From: Epichloe hybrida | Taxonomy: Eukaryota; Ascomycota; Sordariomycetes; Hypocreales; Clavicipitaceae | DNA: 64,000 nucleotides | NCBI GenBank assembly: GCA_019022495.1 | Contig: JAFEKR010000020.1 | Coordinates: forward strand, 682,001 to 746,000 | Direction of reading: 5' to 3' | In this document: positions 47,616 through 60,600 of the stretch, in pieces | Layout: every line of letters starts with the position of its first letter | Numbering within the stretch: the first letter of the stretch is position 1 | Notes under the pieces: generated by a model | Seen by the model: only the letters and a program-made list of their open reading frames with translations | The model's database searches: none | What the model was told of the DNA's origin: nothing | Position numbers and translations under genes: made by a program

Positions 47616-48205
47616 TGTGAGGCGCTGTACGTTGTAAGGCGCGAGGCCTAAGGGCAGCCTATAGGGTGTTGTGCGCAAGCGACAGGTCTTAAGTAATTAT
47701 AAGGTGCAATGTTAGTAACGGCTAGCATTAGCGGATCTTTTAGTCTATTAGGATTCCTAGCATACCTTCTAGGTCTCTTATAATTATGCTAGCCACTACA
47801 GGTCTTCTAGCTACGCTAGGTCCTAGGTTTAAATCCCACAAGGTGCGCGAGGTCCGCACGGGATTGACTAGGCTAGGCAGCTTACGTTAGGCTCACAGGG
47901 CAGGTGCGCTTGCGCACTGGGCCTTAGGGGTTCGCAGTTACTAATTATCCGAAGGGGCCATGGAATCCGGGCCTATTCCCTAGCTAGATGGTAGCGGCGC
48001 GCTAGCTTAGGACGAGCCCTAGTGAGGGGAAGGATAGTTATAAGGCGCTGTACATTGTAAGGCGCGAGGCCTAAGGGTAGCCCATAGGGTGTTGTGCGCA
48101 AGCGACAGGTCTTAAGTAATTATAAGGTGTAATGTTAGCAATGGCTAGCATTGGCGGATCTTTTAGTCTATTGGGATTCCTAGCACACCTTCTAGGTCTC
48201 TTACA
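47616..48205 (+). mobile_element. TRIM-like element, copy 3
   Basis: 590 bp from TGTGAGGCGCTGTACG to GGTCTCTTACA, flanked by ACTCT at 47611-47615 and 48206-48210; it splits the right terminal repeat of element A. Terminal direct repeats are about 170 bp. The internal part has GGTCCTAGGTTTAAATCCC, resembling a tRNA T-arm (B box). RIP is light compared with its surroundings. Confidence 0.92.
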
Positions 48206-48291
48206 ACTCTGGATAGGGGTTAAGATTAATTAGGTACTTTATAGTGTAAACCTATTAGCTATTAAAGATCTTTATATCTTTAGGAGTAAAT

Positions 48292-48561
48292 TGTCAGGAG
48301 CGCAGAGGTCAAAGATAGGATGTTCATCAAAGCGGGTCTTCAGAGAACCTTTAGGCTATGTGAATAATAAAGAGGCTAGCTAGCTACAAGATAGCCACAT
48401 GCTTATAGAGCAAGGTATTTATTAAAGACTACGTATATTATTAGTACTAGGTTAGAGATTAAAACCTTTACGCACTTACCCCTAGCTAGTATTTATCTAG
48501 TAGTGACTATAATAGTCTTAGCTATTACTTTATTCTTAACCTTTTAGTATAAGCTATAATA
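48292..48561 (+). repeat. 5' LTR of the gypsy element
   Basis: Aligns along its length with 63713-63982 and with the solo LTR 35955-36224. It starts TGTCAGGAGCG; the end is RIP-changed from TGACA to TAATA. Confidence 0.88.
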
Positions 48562-51500
48562 AATTAATCTCTCTTAACCTTTTTAAGGATATAAACTATT
48601 AGCTAGATTATTATATAGCTAATACTTTAAAGATCTATAAGAAACACACTAGTACCTTATAATAATAAAGCTATAGATAATTAAGAAAATAAAGAACCCT
48701 TATAATCTAAAACTATAGATAATAGGGTGTAATAAATATTACTTAATCCTAATTTAAGTAAAGGTATAGATAATATAACGAAAGAAAAAAGGGCATTATA
48801 GTAACGCTATAAGGTTATATAATCTAAGCTACATTGCCTTTAAAGAAAATAAGAGGTCTTATAGATAAAGGCATAAATTAAAGAGCTTAAGGCAAATCTA
48901 GGATTAGCTAGACTTTAAACTAGACTTATAATTACCCCTTAATCTAGACCTATAATTACCTCTTAAACATTAGCTATGATTTTACTTATAGTCTATAGTA
49001 ATATAGTAGTAATTATATAGTAAGGTAGTCTTATTAAAATATAGATAAAAATGCCTATATATAAAGGGGAAATATATAAAAGCCTATAGAATTTCTTAGT
49101 AAACTTAGATATACTATTTAAATTAGATTACTATATCTTTAAGGATAATATAACTAAGGTAGCATATATAAGTAATTACCTAGCTAGTAATATAAAGTAA
49201 TAGTAAATATATTATATAGCTATAAATAAGTATATAGATTATTTATTAATTACCTAGGTAAATTTCCTAGAATAGTTAAAAACTAGAATAATAAATATAA
49301 GTATAAGACACTTAGAAGTAATAAGGTTATTACTAAATCTTAGGTAAAAGAATAGCTAATTATTTTAATCCTTTATATAAGCCTAGGATAAGGTAAAAGC
49401 TAAGTTACCTAAAGAAATCCTTATATATCTAAGAATTATAATCTTTTTAAATAGCTTAAATAATACTATAAGGAAGTAAATAATTAGTTAAGAGATTTTA
49501 ATAACCTAAAGCTAACTATAAGGCTAGGGTAAGAAAGTAAAGGTTATAATAGGTTTAGGCTAAAATAATAAAAAAGGTTAGGACTTTAAAAGAAAAAGGT
49601 AATACTCTTATTTTATATTACTTATAAATAAGGCATAGTAATAAAGTAAAGACTAAGGGAAAAGATTATCCCTAGTATACTATAAATATAAAAAGCCTAG
49701 GTATACTATACTAACTTATTAGGCACTAGATTATTTTACTTATAAAAGTACTAAATATATAACTAAGAAGTATAGGGAAAGTAATAATAAAGCTATATCT
49801 CCTAATATAATACTAGTTTAATTAGTATAGACTTAGGAATATAATCTTACTATAAAATACCCTATAGATAATAAAATAAGAATATAGGTATCTTTATAAT
49901 AAAATAACTAGTAGTTAGCTATATAAGCGCTATTTAATATAGGTATATAGTCTTTAATAATTTATCTAAAATTATTATTAAAAAAGGATTAGGAGAATAT
50001 AATCTAATTAAATAGGATATTAAAGAGTATAAGTAAAAAAGTAATTTTATATTAAGGAATTCTAAAAAAATTAGTTAAGATAAAAGATAGTATAGGATTT
50101 GCAAAGGTTTACTAAGTTAGCTACTTTATTACTAATATAAGTAAAGGGATAATTCTAGGTATAGACTAGATTAAAGAGTATTTACCTATAATTATATATT
50201 AGGAGTATAAATACTAGAGATATCTAGTAATAATAAAATATCTCTCCTTTACTTATAGTAAGTAATAAGTATATAAAGAGAAAAAAATAGTAGTAATTAC
50301 TTTATTATTAAGAGTAATAAAGATTAAGCTAAGTATTCTAGAAAATAAAAATTAAAAAGGAAAAGAAGAAGGCTAATTAAAGAACTTAGTAGTAATAAAT
50401 ATATAAATAAATAGTAAAGTAGCTATATAAATTCTTAAGTATACTTATTTATAGTAAAAAAGTAAAGGTATTATAGTTATACTAATTTTAGAAAACATAA
50501 GTAGTAAAGAAGCTATATTAAATTAGGATAAGAGCACTAAGTGCCTTATACTAATAATCCTAGAAAAATATAGGGAGTTTATAGATATTTTTTCTAAAGA
50601 GTTAGTAAGTAAGCTTTCTAAACTAGGAGGTTACACTTATATAATTAAATTAAAAGAAAGGAAAACACTACCTTAGGGGCCTATATATAATTTAGCTAAA
50701 AGGGAGCTAAAGGTTCTTAGAGAGTACCTTATAAGTGTGTAGCTTAAAGAGTAAATTAGAAAATTAGTTAGCCTAGCTAAAGCCTTAATTTTATTTATTT
50801 TAAAGAAAGGAGGGAAATTAAGGCTTTATATAAATTATAGGGGCTTAAATAAGATTATAATTAAGAATAAGGCCCCTTTACCTCTTATTACTAAAATTCT
50901 TAATTAATTAGTAAGTATAGTTATTTTTATAGTCCTAGATTTAAAAGATACATACTACTAGCTATATATTTACTTAAGTAATAAGTGGAAAATAGTATTT
51001 TATTATTAATATAGCTACTTTAAATATCTAGTAATGCTATTTAGACTAGTTAATATACTAGTGACTTTTTAGGAGTATATTAATAATACTCTTAAAGGAC
51101 TTATTAATAAGACTTATATTATCTATCTAGATAATATACTAATATATAGTAGTAAGGTTAAAGATTATATAAAGTATATTAAATAAGTTTTACATAGGTT
51201 TAAAGAGGTAAGTCTTTTTATTAACCTTAAGAAGTGTTAATTTTTAGTTAAGGAAGTTAAATTTTTAGGCTTTAAGATATTAGAGAAAGGTATTATAATA
51301 AACCTAGTAAAAGTTAAAGTAATTATAACCTAGCTAATACTATATAGTGTTTTTAATATTTAGTTATTTCTTAGTTTTACTAGATTTTACTACTATTTTA
51401 TTAAATAGTATAGTAAAGTTATTATTTTATTAATAGATTACCTTAGAGGGAATTAACTAGTAATATTTAAACTAAAACCCTATAAGATAGTAGCGTTTAA

Positions 51501-53638
51501 AGAGCTTTAATAAAGATTTTAGGAAGCGCTAATTTTAGTGTATTTTAACTTACTTACGTATCTTAAAGTAAAGACAGATATATCTAGATATATAATTAGG
51601 GCTATACTTATAATATTAGTGCTAGGTCACTAGCACCTAGTTATATTTATATTAAGAAAGATAACTAATACTAAATTATAATATTTAATACCTAATAGCA
51701 AATTATTAGCTATCTAAGAGGCTTTTCGCATATAGAGACACTATCTTACTTATTTAGCTTATATAATTAAAGTTATTATAGATTATTTAAACTATAAGTA
51801 CCTCACTATAAAGCCTAAGCTTACTAGTAAGTAAGTAACTACGCTTAATAAGCTTTATTCTTTTAACTTTAAGATTATATATTATATAAGGAAATTAAAT
51901 CCTACTAACTTACTTTTAAGAAGACTAGATTTTATAAGTAAGGTAAGGAAAGAGAAAGTAATAACTATATAACTTCTTGCCTTTTTATTTAAATTTATAG
52001 ATACTAAGAGATAGAAACACTATAGTAATATTATTAATACTATAGGCTCTAAAAAAACATTACTTAATATAACTAATAGTTAGTTATAATAACACTATAA
52101 TAATACTACTAATATCTAGGGTTTTAAAAAATCATAACTTAACTATATTCCTAAAAAACCTAATAATCTAGATAATCTTAGAAGAGTTATATTAGTAGGG
52201 TTATTTAATACTTTTTATACTTCTATTAATAAGTAATAAGCTAGCTATAGTAATACTATTAGTACCTAGCGTATGTATTATTTATTGCTTAATTATTTTA
52301 ATTTTCCTATTAGACTAGCTATTACTAATAGGGATAGACTAGCATAGGTTATTACTAGTAAGTAATAAGGGCGCCCCTTAAAAACATTACTTATCTATAT
52401 CCTTATAAGACTAGAAGTATTTATTAAACTAATTACTTATAGAGATATTATAGCTAGGATTTAATTTATTTAGAGAACCTCTTTTAAGTTTAACTCTAAC
52501 TTTCTAGAAAAGAGCTTAAAATTAAAACCCCTAATTTAAGTCTTATTATATAAAGCATAGTAAGGTAATAACTTTACTATAGCTTAATTAAAGTTACTTA
52601 AAAGTAGTAATCTAGCTATATCCTAGATATAGTTAATTAGACTCTTTAAGCTATTAATATTTAAGAATTATGTTTTTATTTCTCTAGGTATAAGGAAAGA
52701 AATTTTATTACTAACTTATAATAACCTTACTACTAGGCACTAAGGAGTAAGTAAAACTCTTTATTAGATTATAAACTAATATTATTAGCTAATAATAAAG
52801 AAAGATATAAAGGTATACATTAGCACTTATATAAATTATTAGACTTTAAAACTAAGGTATTATAAACTATATAGTAAGCTAGCTATATTACTAATGCCTA
52901 ATCGCCCCTTTTAAGAATTATTAATAGATTTTATTACTAGACTTCCACTAGTAAAAGATTTAAATTAAACCTATAACGCAATTTTAGTTATTATTAACTG
53001 TTTTATAAAATACAGTATTTACATCCCTGTTTTAACGTAACTAACTAGCGATAGGCTAGTAATAGTATTCTTAGAATATGTTTTTAGAGACTATGGAGCC
53101 CTAGAAGGTATTATAATAGACTAAGGCTCTATATTTACTAGTGGTTTCTAGCAGACAATTGTATGTAGTGTAATTAATGTAGTTTTTAGGGGGTACCTTG
53201 TAATTGTAGTTGTAATTGTTACTAGGGTGTAATTAATTAATTGTAATTGTTAACTACATGTAATTAATTGTAATTGTAGTTATAATAATTACAATTAATT
53301 ACAACTACAACTACATAATTACATGTAATTGTTACTAAAAATAGAAAACTTATATATAATTAAGATATATTTTTCTTTAGATTTTTCTTTATAAACTTAA
53401 TATTACGCTTATTTTCTTTTATAATTTAGTTATTTAGTTATAATATTTTATAGTCTAAGCTAATTTAGACTATTAAGCTAATTATAGGTATATAGTAGCT
53501 AAATATAGAATCTTTTAGTCTTATCTTATAGCCTGTTTTTTTTTATATATACTATAGGTTTATTTACTTTAATATCTTTTTTTTTAGATTTACTATTCTT
53601 TTTAATATACTTTTTTTACTTTTAATATAGTATATACC

Positions 53639-55547
53639 TAGAGTATTGTTTGTAGTGTAGTTAGTGTAGTTTTTAGGAAAAATTTGTATTTATAATGTAG
53701 TTTTTTTTTTCTTATAGTTAGTGTAATGTAGTTTTTTTTTTTTTGTAGTGTAGTGTATTATAGTTTTTTTTTTTTTATAGTTAGTGTAGTGTAGTTTTTT
53801 TTTACTTATATTGTAGTGTAGTTAGTGTAGTTACTAATTACACTAACTACAAAAACTACAATGTAGTGTTAGTAAAAAAAAAAGTAAGCCTTTTTATTAT
53901 ATAATGTTATTATAAGGATTAAAAGAAAGCTAGTTATATAGAAGCTTTTATTATTACCTATTTTACTTAATTAGTTATAGAATTTATAATATTTACTTTT
54001 TTTTAAGAATTTTACTATAACTAGGGTTATTTATAATATTATACCTTTTTAATAATACTATTATACTTATTACTTTATTTTACTAATATAACTTTAAGAA
54101 AAACCTTCTAATTATTTTATTTACTATTATTATTAATTATTTTATATTTTTATTATTAATTTAATTAAAAAATACCCTAAACTAATATAATTAAATTAAA
54201 TTAGAAATCTAAATAAATATATAAAAGTTAATAGAATATATACTTAGTACTTTAATATTATTATTAATATAATAAGAACTTAAAAAAAGCTTAAACTATT
54301 TATTTACTATTTAAACTAATTAAATATTACTTTAAGCTTTATAATTCTAAAGCTTTAAGAAGTTATATATAGTAACTTTATATATCTTATTATAATAATA
54401 CATAAAGAAAGAATATAATAGACTAATATTTATAATTTATTAATAGATAACTAATAGTATTATTTTAATTACCCTATATAGCTTAAATAAGCTATAAAAA
54501 ATAAGTTTAACTTATTTTTAAAAATAATACTAGGACTTAGTTTTATATAATATATTATACTTATTATAAAAGCTTTAATAACTTTTATAACCTTAATTAC
54601 TATTATTACTATAATTACTATTATTTTATATTTATTATTATTTTAAAAAAACACAAAAGAGAAAACATTTTTATAATATTAATATTTTTAAAAACCTTAA
54701 AATACTAAGTTATTAAAGGCTATAGCTTTTACTATAGTAATTTACTTATAATTACTAGTATTTATATTTAAGTTATTTATTTATTATTTATTTATTATTA
54801 AACTTTAACACTAATAATATTATAAGTAATCTTAGTAATCTTAGTAATCTTAGTAATCTTAGTAATCTTAGTAATCTTAGTAATCTTAGTAATACTAGTA
54901 ATATTAGTAATATTAGTATTATAAGCTATTATAAGCTATTATAAGCTAAGATATAATAAGCTACTTATATTAAGTTTACTAGTAGTTTTTCTTATAGTTT
55001 TTTTAAAATAAGTAATAATAATAATTTATAGAAATATAAAATAATTTATAGAAATAGTAAATAATATAATAAGAAGGTTTTTCTTTAAGTTATATTAGGG
55101 AAATAAACTATTAAGTTAAATAGTATTATTAAAAAAGTATAATATTATATATAACCTTACTTAGTTATAATAAAATTATAAAAATAATATAAAATTATAA
55201 ATTCTATAACTAATTTAATAAAATAGGTAATAATAAAAGCTTTTATATAACTAGCTTTCTTTTAACCTTATAAATACTAATAACTAATAAAAAGTCTAAT
55301 ACTACATTTGTAATGTTTGTAGTTAGTGTAGTTTAGGAAAAAAATTTATAGTGTAATGTATTGTAGTTTTTTTTTTTATAGTTAGTATAGTGTAGTTTTT
55401 TTTTCCTTATAGTTAGTGTAGTTTATAGTGTAGTTACTACACTACACTACAAATACTACACTACACTACAAATACTACACTACACTACAAATACTACACT
55501 ACACTACAAATACTACACTACACTACACGTTTTAGTGCAATACTCTG
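53639..55547 (+). mobile_element. hAT-like element C
   Basis: 1,909 bp with TAGAGTATTG (RIP-changed CAGAG) at 53639 and CAATACTCTG ending at 55547, flanked by TATATACC at 53631-53638 and 55548-55555. Same orientation and internal order as A: subterminal GTAGTGTAGTTAGTG stretches, 9-bp array at 54830-54895, and a 19-bp tandem repeat (ACTACACTACACTACAAAT, about 55433-55530) near the right end. Non-coding. Confidence 0.95.
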
Positions 55548-56305
55548 TATATACCCTAAAGAAATTATTTTTTATTATATATAAATAAGACTAAAATTCT
55601 AATAATATTATATAAATATGTATTATTATCTTATTATTAAGAGAATATTTGAATTTATATAAAATAGAAATTCCTAGTTACTTAGCTATTTTATTAAAAT
55701 TATAAACAATTATATTAACTTTTAAGGTTTTTCTAGAAAAAGAATTAGTAAAAATACTTAGAAAAGTTACTTTAAAATAACTTAAATATTTAATAATAAA
55801 TATAATAAATATATTTAATATAATTTCTTTAATCTTAAAGATAATAGAAAATAAGCTTTAAAAGTTAGTCTAATAAATTATATTATATATAGCTTATTTA
55901 CTTAGTTATATAGTCTTTTAAAAAGTAAGTCTTATATAGTATATTATTTACTTATTAATAGTACTATTAATTAATATATTAGAATTTTTAAAAATAAAAA
56001 AGAGAAAAGAATTTTATTTTATTAATATTTTAAAAAATCTTAAAATACTAAATAATTAAAAAGTTAAGCTTTTTCTATAGTAATTTACTTATACTTACTA
56101 GTTTTTATATTTAAATTATTTATTAGTTATTTATTTTTAATTAAACTTTAACACTAGTAATATTATAAGTAATATAAGTAATATAAGTAATATTAGTAAT
56201 ATTAGTAATATAAATAATATTAGTAATATAAGCTATTATAAGCTATTATAAGCTATTTTAAGCTATTACTATAATAAGTAACGTAAAATAATATAGTAAA
56301 TACTA

Positions 56306-56665
56306 GAATTAAAGTAAGGCAGTGGCAAATCAGGCTATTAATATAAGAATTAAAGTGAGGCAGTAGCAAATTAGGCTATTAATATAAGAATTAAAGTGAG
56401 GCAGTGGCAAATCAAGCTATTAATACAAGAATTAAAGTAAGGCAGTGGCAAATTAGGCTATTAATACGAGAATTAAAGTGGGGTAGTGGCAAATTAGGCT
56501 ATTAATACAAGAATTAAAGTGAGGTAGTAGTAAATTAGGCTATTAATACGAGAATTAAAGTGGGGCAGTGGCAAATTAGGCTATTAATACAAGAATTAAA
56601 GTGGGGCAGTGGCAAATTAGGCTATTAATACAAGAATTAAAGTGAGGCAGTGGCAAATTAAGCTA
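56306..56665 (+). repeat. 41-bp tandem repeat, nine copies
   Basis: Nine copies of a 41-bp unit beginning AGAATTAAAGTGAGGCAGTG, differing mainly by A/G and C/T changes. It lies within hAT E between element C and the transposase gene. Confidence 0.94.
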
Positions 56666-56849
56666 TAGATAGCAAATTTAGAATATTCTAGCTATAGGTA
56701 TTTCATTTAAGATTTGTAATTATTCTAGATTTACTTTTCTATATAATACAAGTAAATCCTCTCTTTTTATCTATTTTACCTTTTTCTTAAACTATTAAAG
56801 AATAATTCCCTTTTTATCATAAGCTTATAACTACCCTTATTTATCTTTA

Positions 56850-59800
56850 AAATAACCCAATTAACCTTAGATTCTTCTTTTGCTCTTTCTAATAATAACT
56901 CAGAACCTAGCCACTTAGGCTCTCACGAAAAACTCCCTAAAAATTAGGATAATTATGTGTTTAGTACAAGAGCCTATATCTATACTCATAACCTATTTAA
57001 TTTTAAATTATCTAAGATAATTCCTAATAAGGATAGGGTTATTATAGGCTATTATACTTAACCTAATTGTTCTTTTAGCTTTAAAACGAAAGTTAATCGT
57101 TTTCAAGCATCTAATAGGGTTTAACACTACAAATTTAAGCATAAAAATATTGCTACTTCTTTATCTAATAAAAAAGAACCTAATAAGATTATTAGTAAGT
57201 TATAAACCCTTTTTCTTATAATAATCCTATTATCTAATATATATTTAGTGCCTGAAATTACAGAAATAGTAACAACAAATGATCAATCTTCTATAACAAA
57301 CTTTATTTCGAAAAAACAACATCGAAATAATTGTCAGAACCTGAAGGTGTGCAGGTAAGCCATTGAACCAAAAGATTCACCAATGCTAGCTCTCGCTCGC
57401 ATTGCACCTTACAATTGATTATTAGGCGCGCGCACCTGATAATTATCCCTTCCCTCGTAAGGCTTGCCCTAAGCCAAGGGCCCCACACAGGCTAGTGGCT
57501 AGCAACGTGCGTAACCTTAGCTTGGATTAGGCCTGGTTATCCGTGGCCTCTAAGATAATTAACTAATTGTGAACCCCTAAGGCCTAGTACGCACAGTAGC
57601 TAGGCCTATACATTACCTAGTGCACGTGACCCCACGGTCGCAACGCAACGTAACTATACGGGCGCAACTATACCTGCCCTGTGAGCCTAACGTAAGCACC
57701 TAGCCTAGCAATTTAAACCTAGACCTATTAGGTCCTAATTCTAGCTATGGGAATTGAACCTAGGACCTAGCGCACGCCTCACTCACAAGGATTCGAACCT
57801 AGGACTAGCATATACTAGAAGACCTATGAGAGCTAGCATTAATGTCAGAACCTAAAGGTGTGTAAGTAAGCCATTAAACCAAAAGATTCACCAATGCTAG
57901 CTCTCGCTTGCATTGCACCTTACAATTGATTATTAGGCGCGCGCACCTGACAATAATACTCTTTCTAAAGAGTTTTTACTAGAAAAAGCTATTACTTTAG
58001 TTATTAGGTTTATGTTACAAAATAACCTAGCTTTTAACGTAATAGATAGTAGCTCTTTTAAAGAACTATTATCTTATTATTCTAGGTAAGTAACTTATTT
58101 TCTTTTATTACTATTAACTCTAAGCTAATTAAATCTAAGCAATGAGAATAAGGTTTCTTTACTAAATTATAGAAGTATTATACAAAGAGTTCATTCTTTA
58201 TATAATACTTCTAAAAAGGAACTTATTTCTTAGCTAAATTACCAAACATTAAACCTAGGGTCTATATCTATTTAATTAGATATTTAGACCTTAACTAATT
58301 CGAAATCTTATTTAGGAGTTTTAGCTAGTTAGCTTAACCCTAATTTTAAGCTTAAATATAAGCTTTTAGGTAAGTTTACTTTTTATATTTAAACTTCTAA
58401 AGTTATTAAGCTAATATAATCAGGCTTTGAATATCTCTCTAGCTTACATAGTGGAGCTTATATTCAGAAATGCTTTAATAACTTACTTCTTAACTATAAT
58501 TTAAAAGCTAAGAATATTATAAGGTAAGTTTACTACTTAGTATAATGAATTTTAATATGCTAACGTATTCTTAAGCTTTACTAGAGATAATGGTTCTAAT
58601 AATAATACATTTATAACTTCTTATATTAATAAGAATTATAATAATATTATTATTAAACCTCATAATATTCAATGTATAGCACATGTCCTTAATATTATTG
58701 CTAAGGATATTATTACAAAATTTATAAATTCGACATCCTCCTCTGAGAATCTAGAGGAATTTAAAAATAGCGAATATTTACATTATTCTATCGAAGAATT
58801 TCAAGCTATTAAAAATCAACCTGAGGGAAAACTATTTAAATCCTTTATTAAAGGTAAGTTAAACTAAATTATAATATTATATTTATTAACTAACTAACCT
58901 TTTCATAAGGTTTACTAGGAAAGCTTAAAAGAATTACTATTATTATTAAAAATAATCAAGCAATTCATAAAAAATGGCTTAAAGCTTTAAAAGAAGCTAA
59001 AAGACTTAGTCTTCTAGCTAAAAATAATAATATTACAAAAATTCCACTTAGTAAGTTAGTTTTGTATTTAATTTAATTATAATATTATACTAACTTTCTA
59101 ACTAGCAAATGAAACAAGATGGAACTTTACTTATTTAATAATTAATACTTCTTTAGAGTTAAAAGAAGCTATTAATCTATTAAATAAGTATACTAATATT
59201 GCTGCTTTAAAAGATACTATGCCTTTAACTCAAGAATAGGATGATTTAACAACTTTAAGCAGTATATTAGAGGTTTTTTATGAACCTACTATTATATTAC
59301 AAAGTCAACAATATAATACATTAGGGTTAGTCCCTATTTTTATTATTAGGATATATGAATATCTTAATAATATAAAAGAAGACCAAATTGCTTATAAAAA
59401 TAATGTAAGTTATATCTTTCTATTACTTAATTAGTGTTTATTATTACTAATATACCTTTAGAAACATTCATATACTCTATTTAGCTAGGTCTTTATTGAT
59501 TGCTTAAATATTGGTTTACAAAAGTTACAGAATTACTTTCCTAAAGATATAGAAAGTAACTATAATTTTTATAAACCTTATTTATTTGCAATGTTATTAG
59601 ACCCTAGGCTAAATCTAGCTATAATTGAAAAGAGATTAATAGTTAAACAACTAAAGATTAAATTACTTCTTTCAGATTTACAAAAAGAATATAAAGAGTA
59701 AGTATTATATTTTACCTTCTAAACTTATAATATCTATATTAAGTTACTAATCTTCTTTTAAAACCTATATATTATTTAAAGAAAAACAGAATTCTATCTC

Positions 59801-60480
59801 TAAATTTAATGATTTAGAGATAGATAGTCTTTCTAATTCAGAAGGCCTAGAAGGGCTATAACTAACACAGAAAAGCCAATTTTCAGTAGAAATTAGTGGT
59901 TCTAATCCTTTACCTAGAACCTTTAATAATCCTAGGCTAAAACCTAGTATAAAGCTTTATAAAGGATTATTTATAAATAAAAGGGATAAGGCTATACAAA
60001 AGACTAGAAAAAACGAAATTTCTAGCTATTTAGGGCTTAATTTAATGGATAATAAGGTAAGTTTTCTCTTTTTATATATTATATTATACATTTCACTTAC
60101 TAACCATTTATAGGAAGATATATATTTAAATGGTAGGAAAGAAATATTACATCTTTCCCTATTTTAAGTATATTAGCTAGGAAATACCTAGCAATTCCTG
60201 CTACCTCTAGTGCTATAGAAAGCTAGTTTAACTAAGGAGGAAATATTATTACTAAGCGCTAAACAAAACTAAAACATCATATTATTAAGGAATTATTACT
60301 ATTAAAGAATTGGCTAAAGGAGGATAATATTGCTAATATTAAGCAATATACTAACCTATTTAACTATCATAGCTTTAAGTCAAATTCATCTAACTTTAAA
60401 GAAGACTTAGATCCTGAAAATCCCCAAGATTTATCAGATCTAGAGTCCTCTAGTCATTCTAATAGTGATTTAGACTTATA
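56850..60480 (+). pseudogene. hAT transposase gene, lightly RIP-damaged
   Basis: Several exons with intact fungal introns, for example GTAAGT...AAG at about 58854-58909, and others near 59053, 59405, 59699 and 60056. Order: an N-terminal region with a possible BED-like finger; SITNFISKKQHR, then the TRIM insertion (57332-57952); FNVIDSSSFKELLSY; the catalytic-Asp region GSISI..LDI..L; NIQCIAHVLNIIAKDII; an ETRWNFTYLI block; and at the C-terminus the dimerisation domain FPILSILARKYLAIPATSSA, then NIITKR. Damage is mostly TGG-to-TAG or CAA-to-TAA, as in the dimerisation domain where Arg and Trp/Ser sites became stops. From about 58640 to 59225 there is no stop apart from introns. This copy is inactive but recent enough to read. 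Confidence 0.9.
57332..57952. mobile_element. TRIM-like element, copy 4
   Basis: 621 bp from TGTCAGAACCTGAAGG to GCGCACCTGACA, flanked by ATAAT at 57327-57331 and 57953-57957; it interrupts the hAT transposase gene. Terminal repeats are about 110-120 bp. The internal part carries GGATTCGAACCTAGGAC, whose complement has a perfect pol III B-box core GGTTCGAATCC. Little RIP. Confidence 0.93.
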
Positions 60481-60516
60481 AGCTTTTACTTAATTATTTA
60501 GATAGAAATTTATTTA

Positions 60517-60600
60517 TTACTATTACTATTACTATTACTATTACTATTACTATTACTATTACTATTACTTACTTTTTACTATTAACTATTATTACTATAA
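60517..60600 (+). repeat. ATTACT microsatellite
   Basis: About nine 6-bp units just 3' of the hAT transposase gene, followed by TAATTGTAATTGTAG-type subterminal repeats of element E. Confidence 0.85.

Larger units (their letters stand above)
31875..48211 (+). mobile_element. hAT-like element A, interrupted
   Basis: The left end CAGAGTATTG starts at 31875. The right end TAATACTCTG finishes at 48211 but is itself split by a TRIM (47616-48205). The 8-bp duplication GATAGGGG flanks it at 31867-31874 and 48212-48219. Removing element B and the TRIM with their duplications leaves about 1.77 kb, the same size class as sisters C and D. The 8-bp duplication and CAG-starting terminal inverted repeats are hAT features. 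No transposase is encoded, so it is non-autonomous. Confidence 0.9.
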
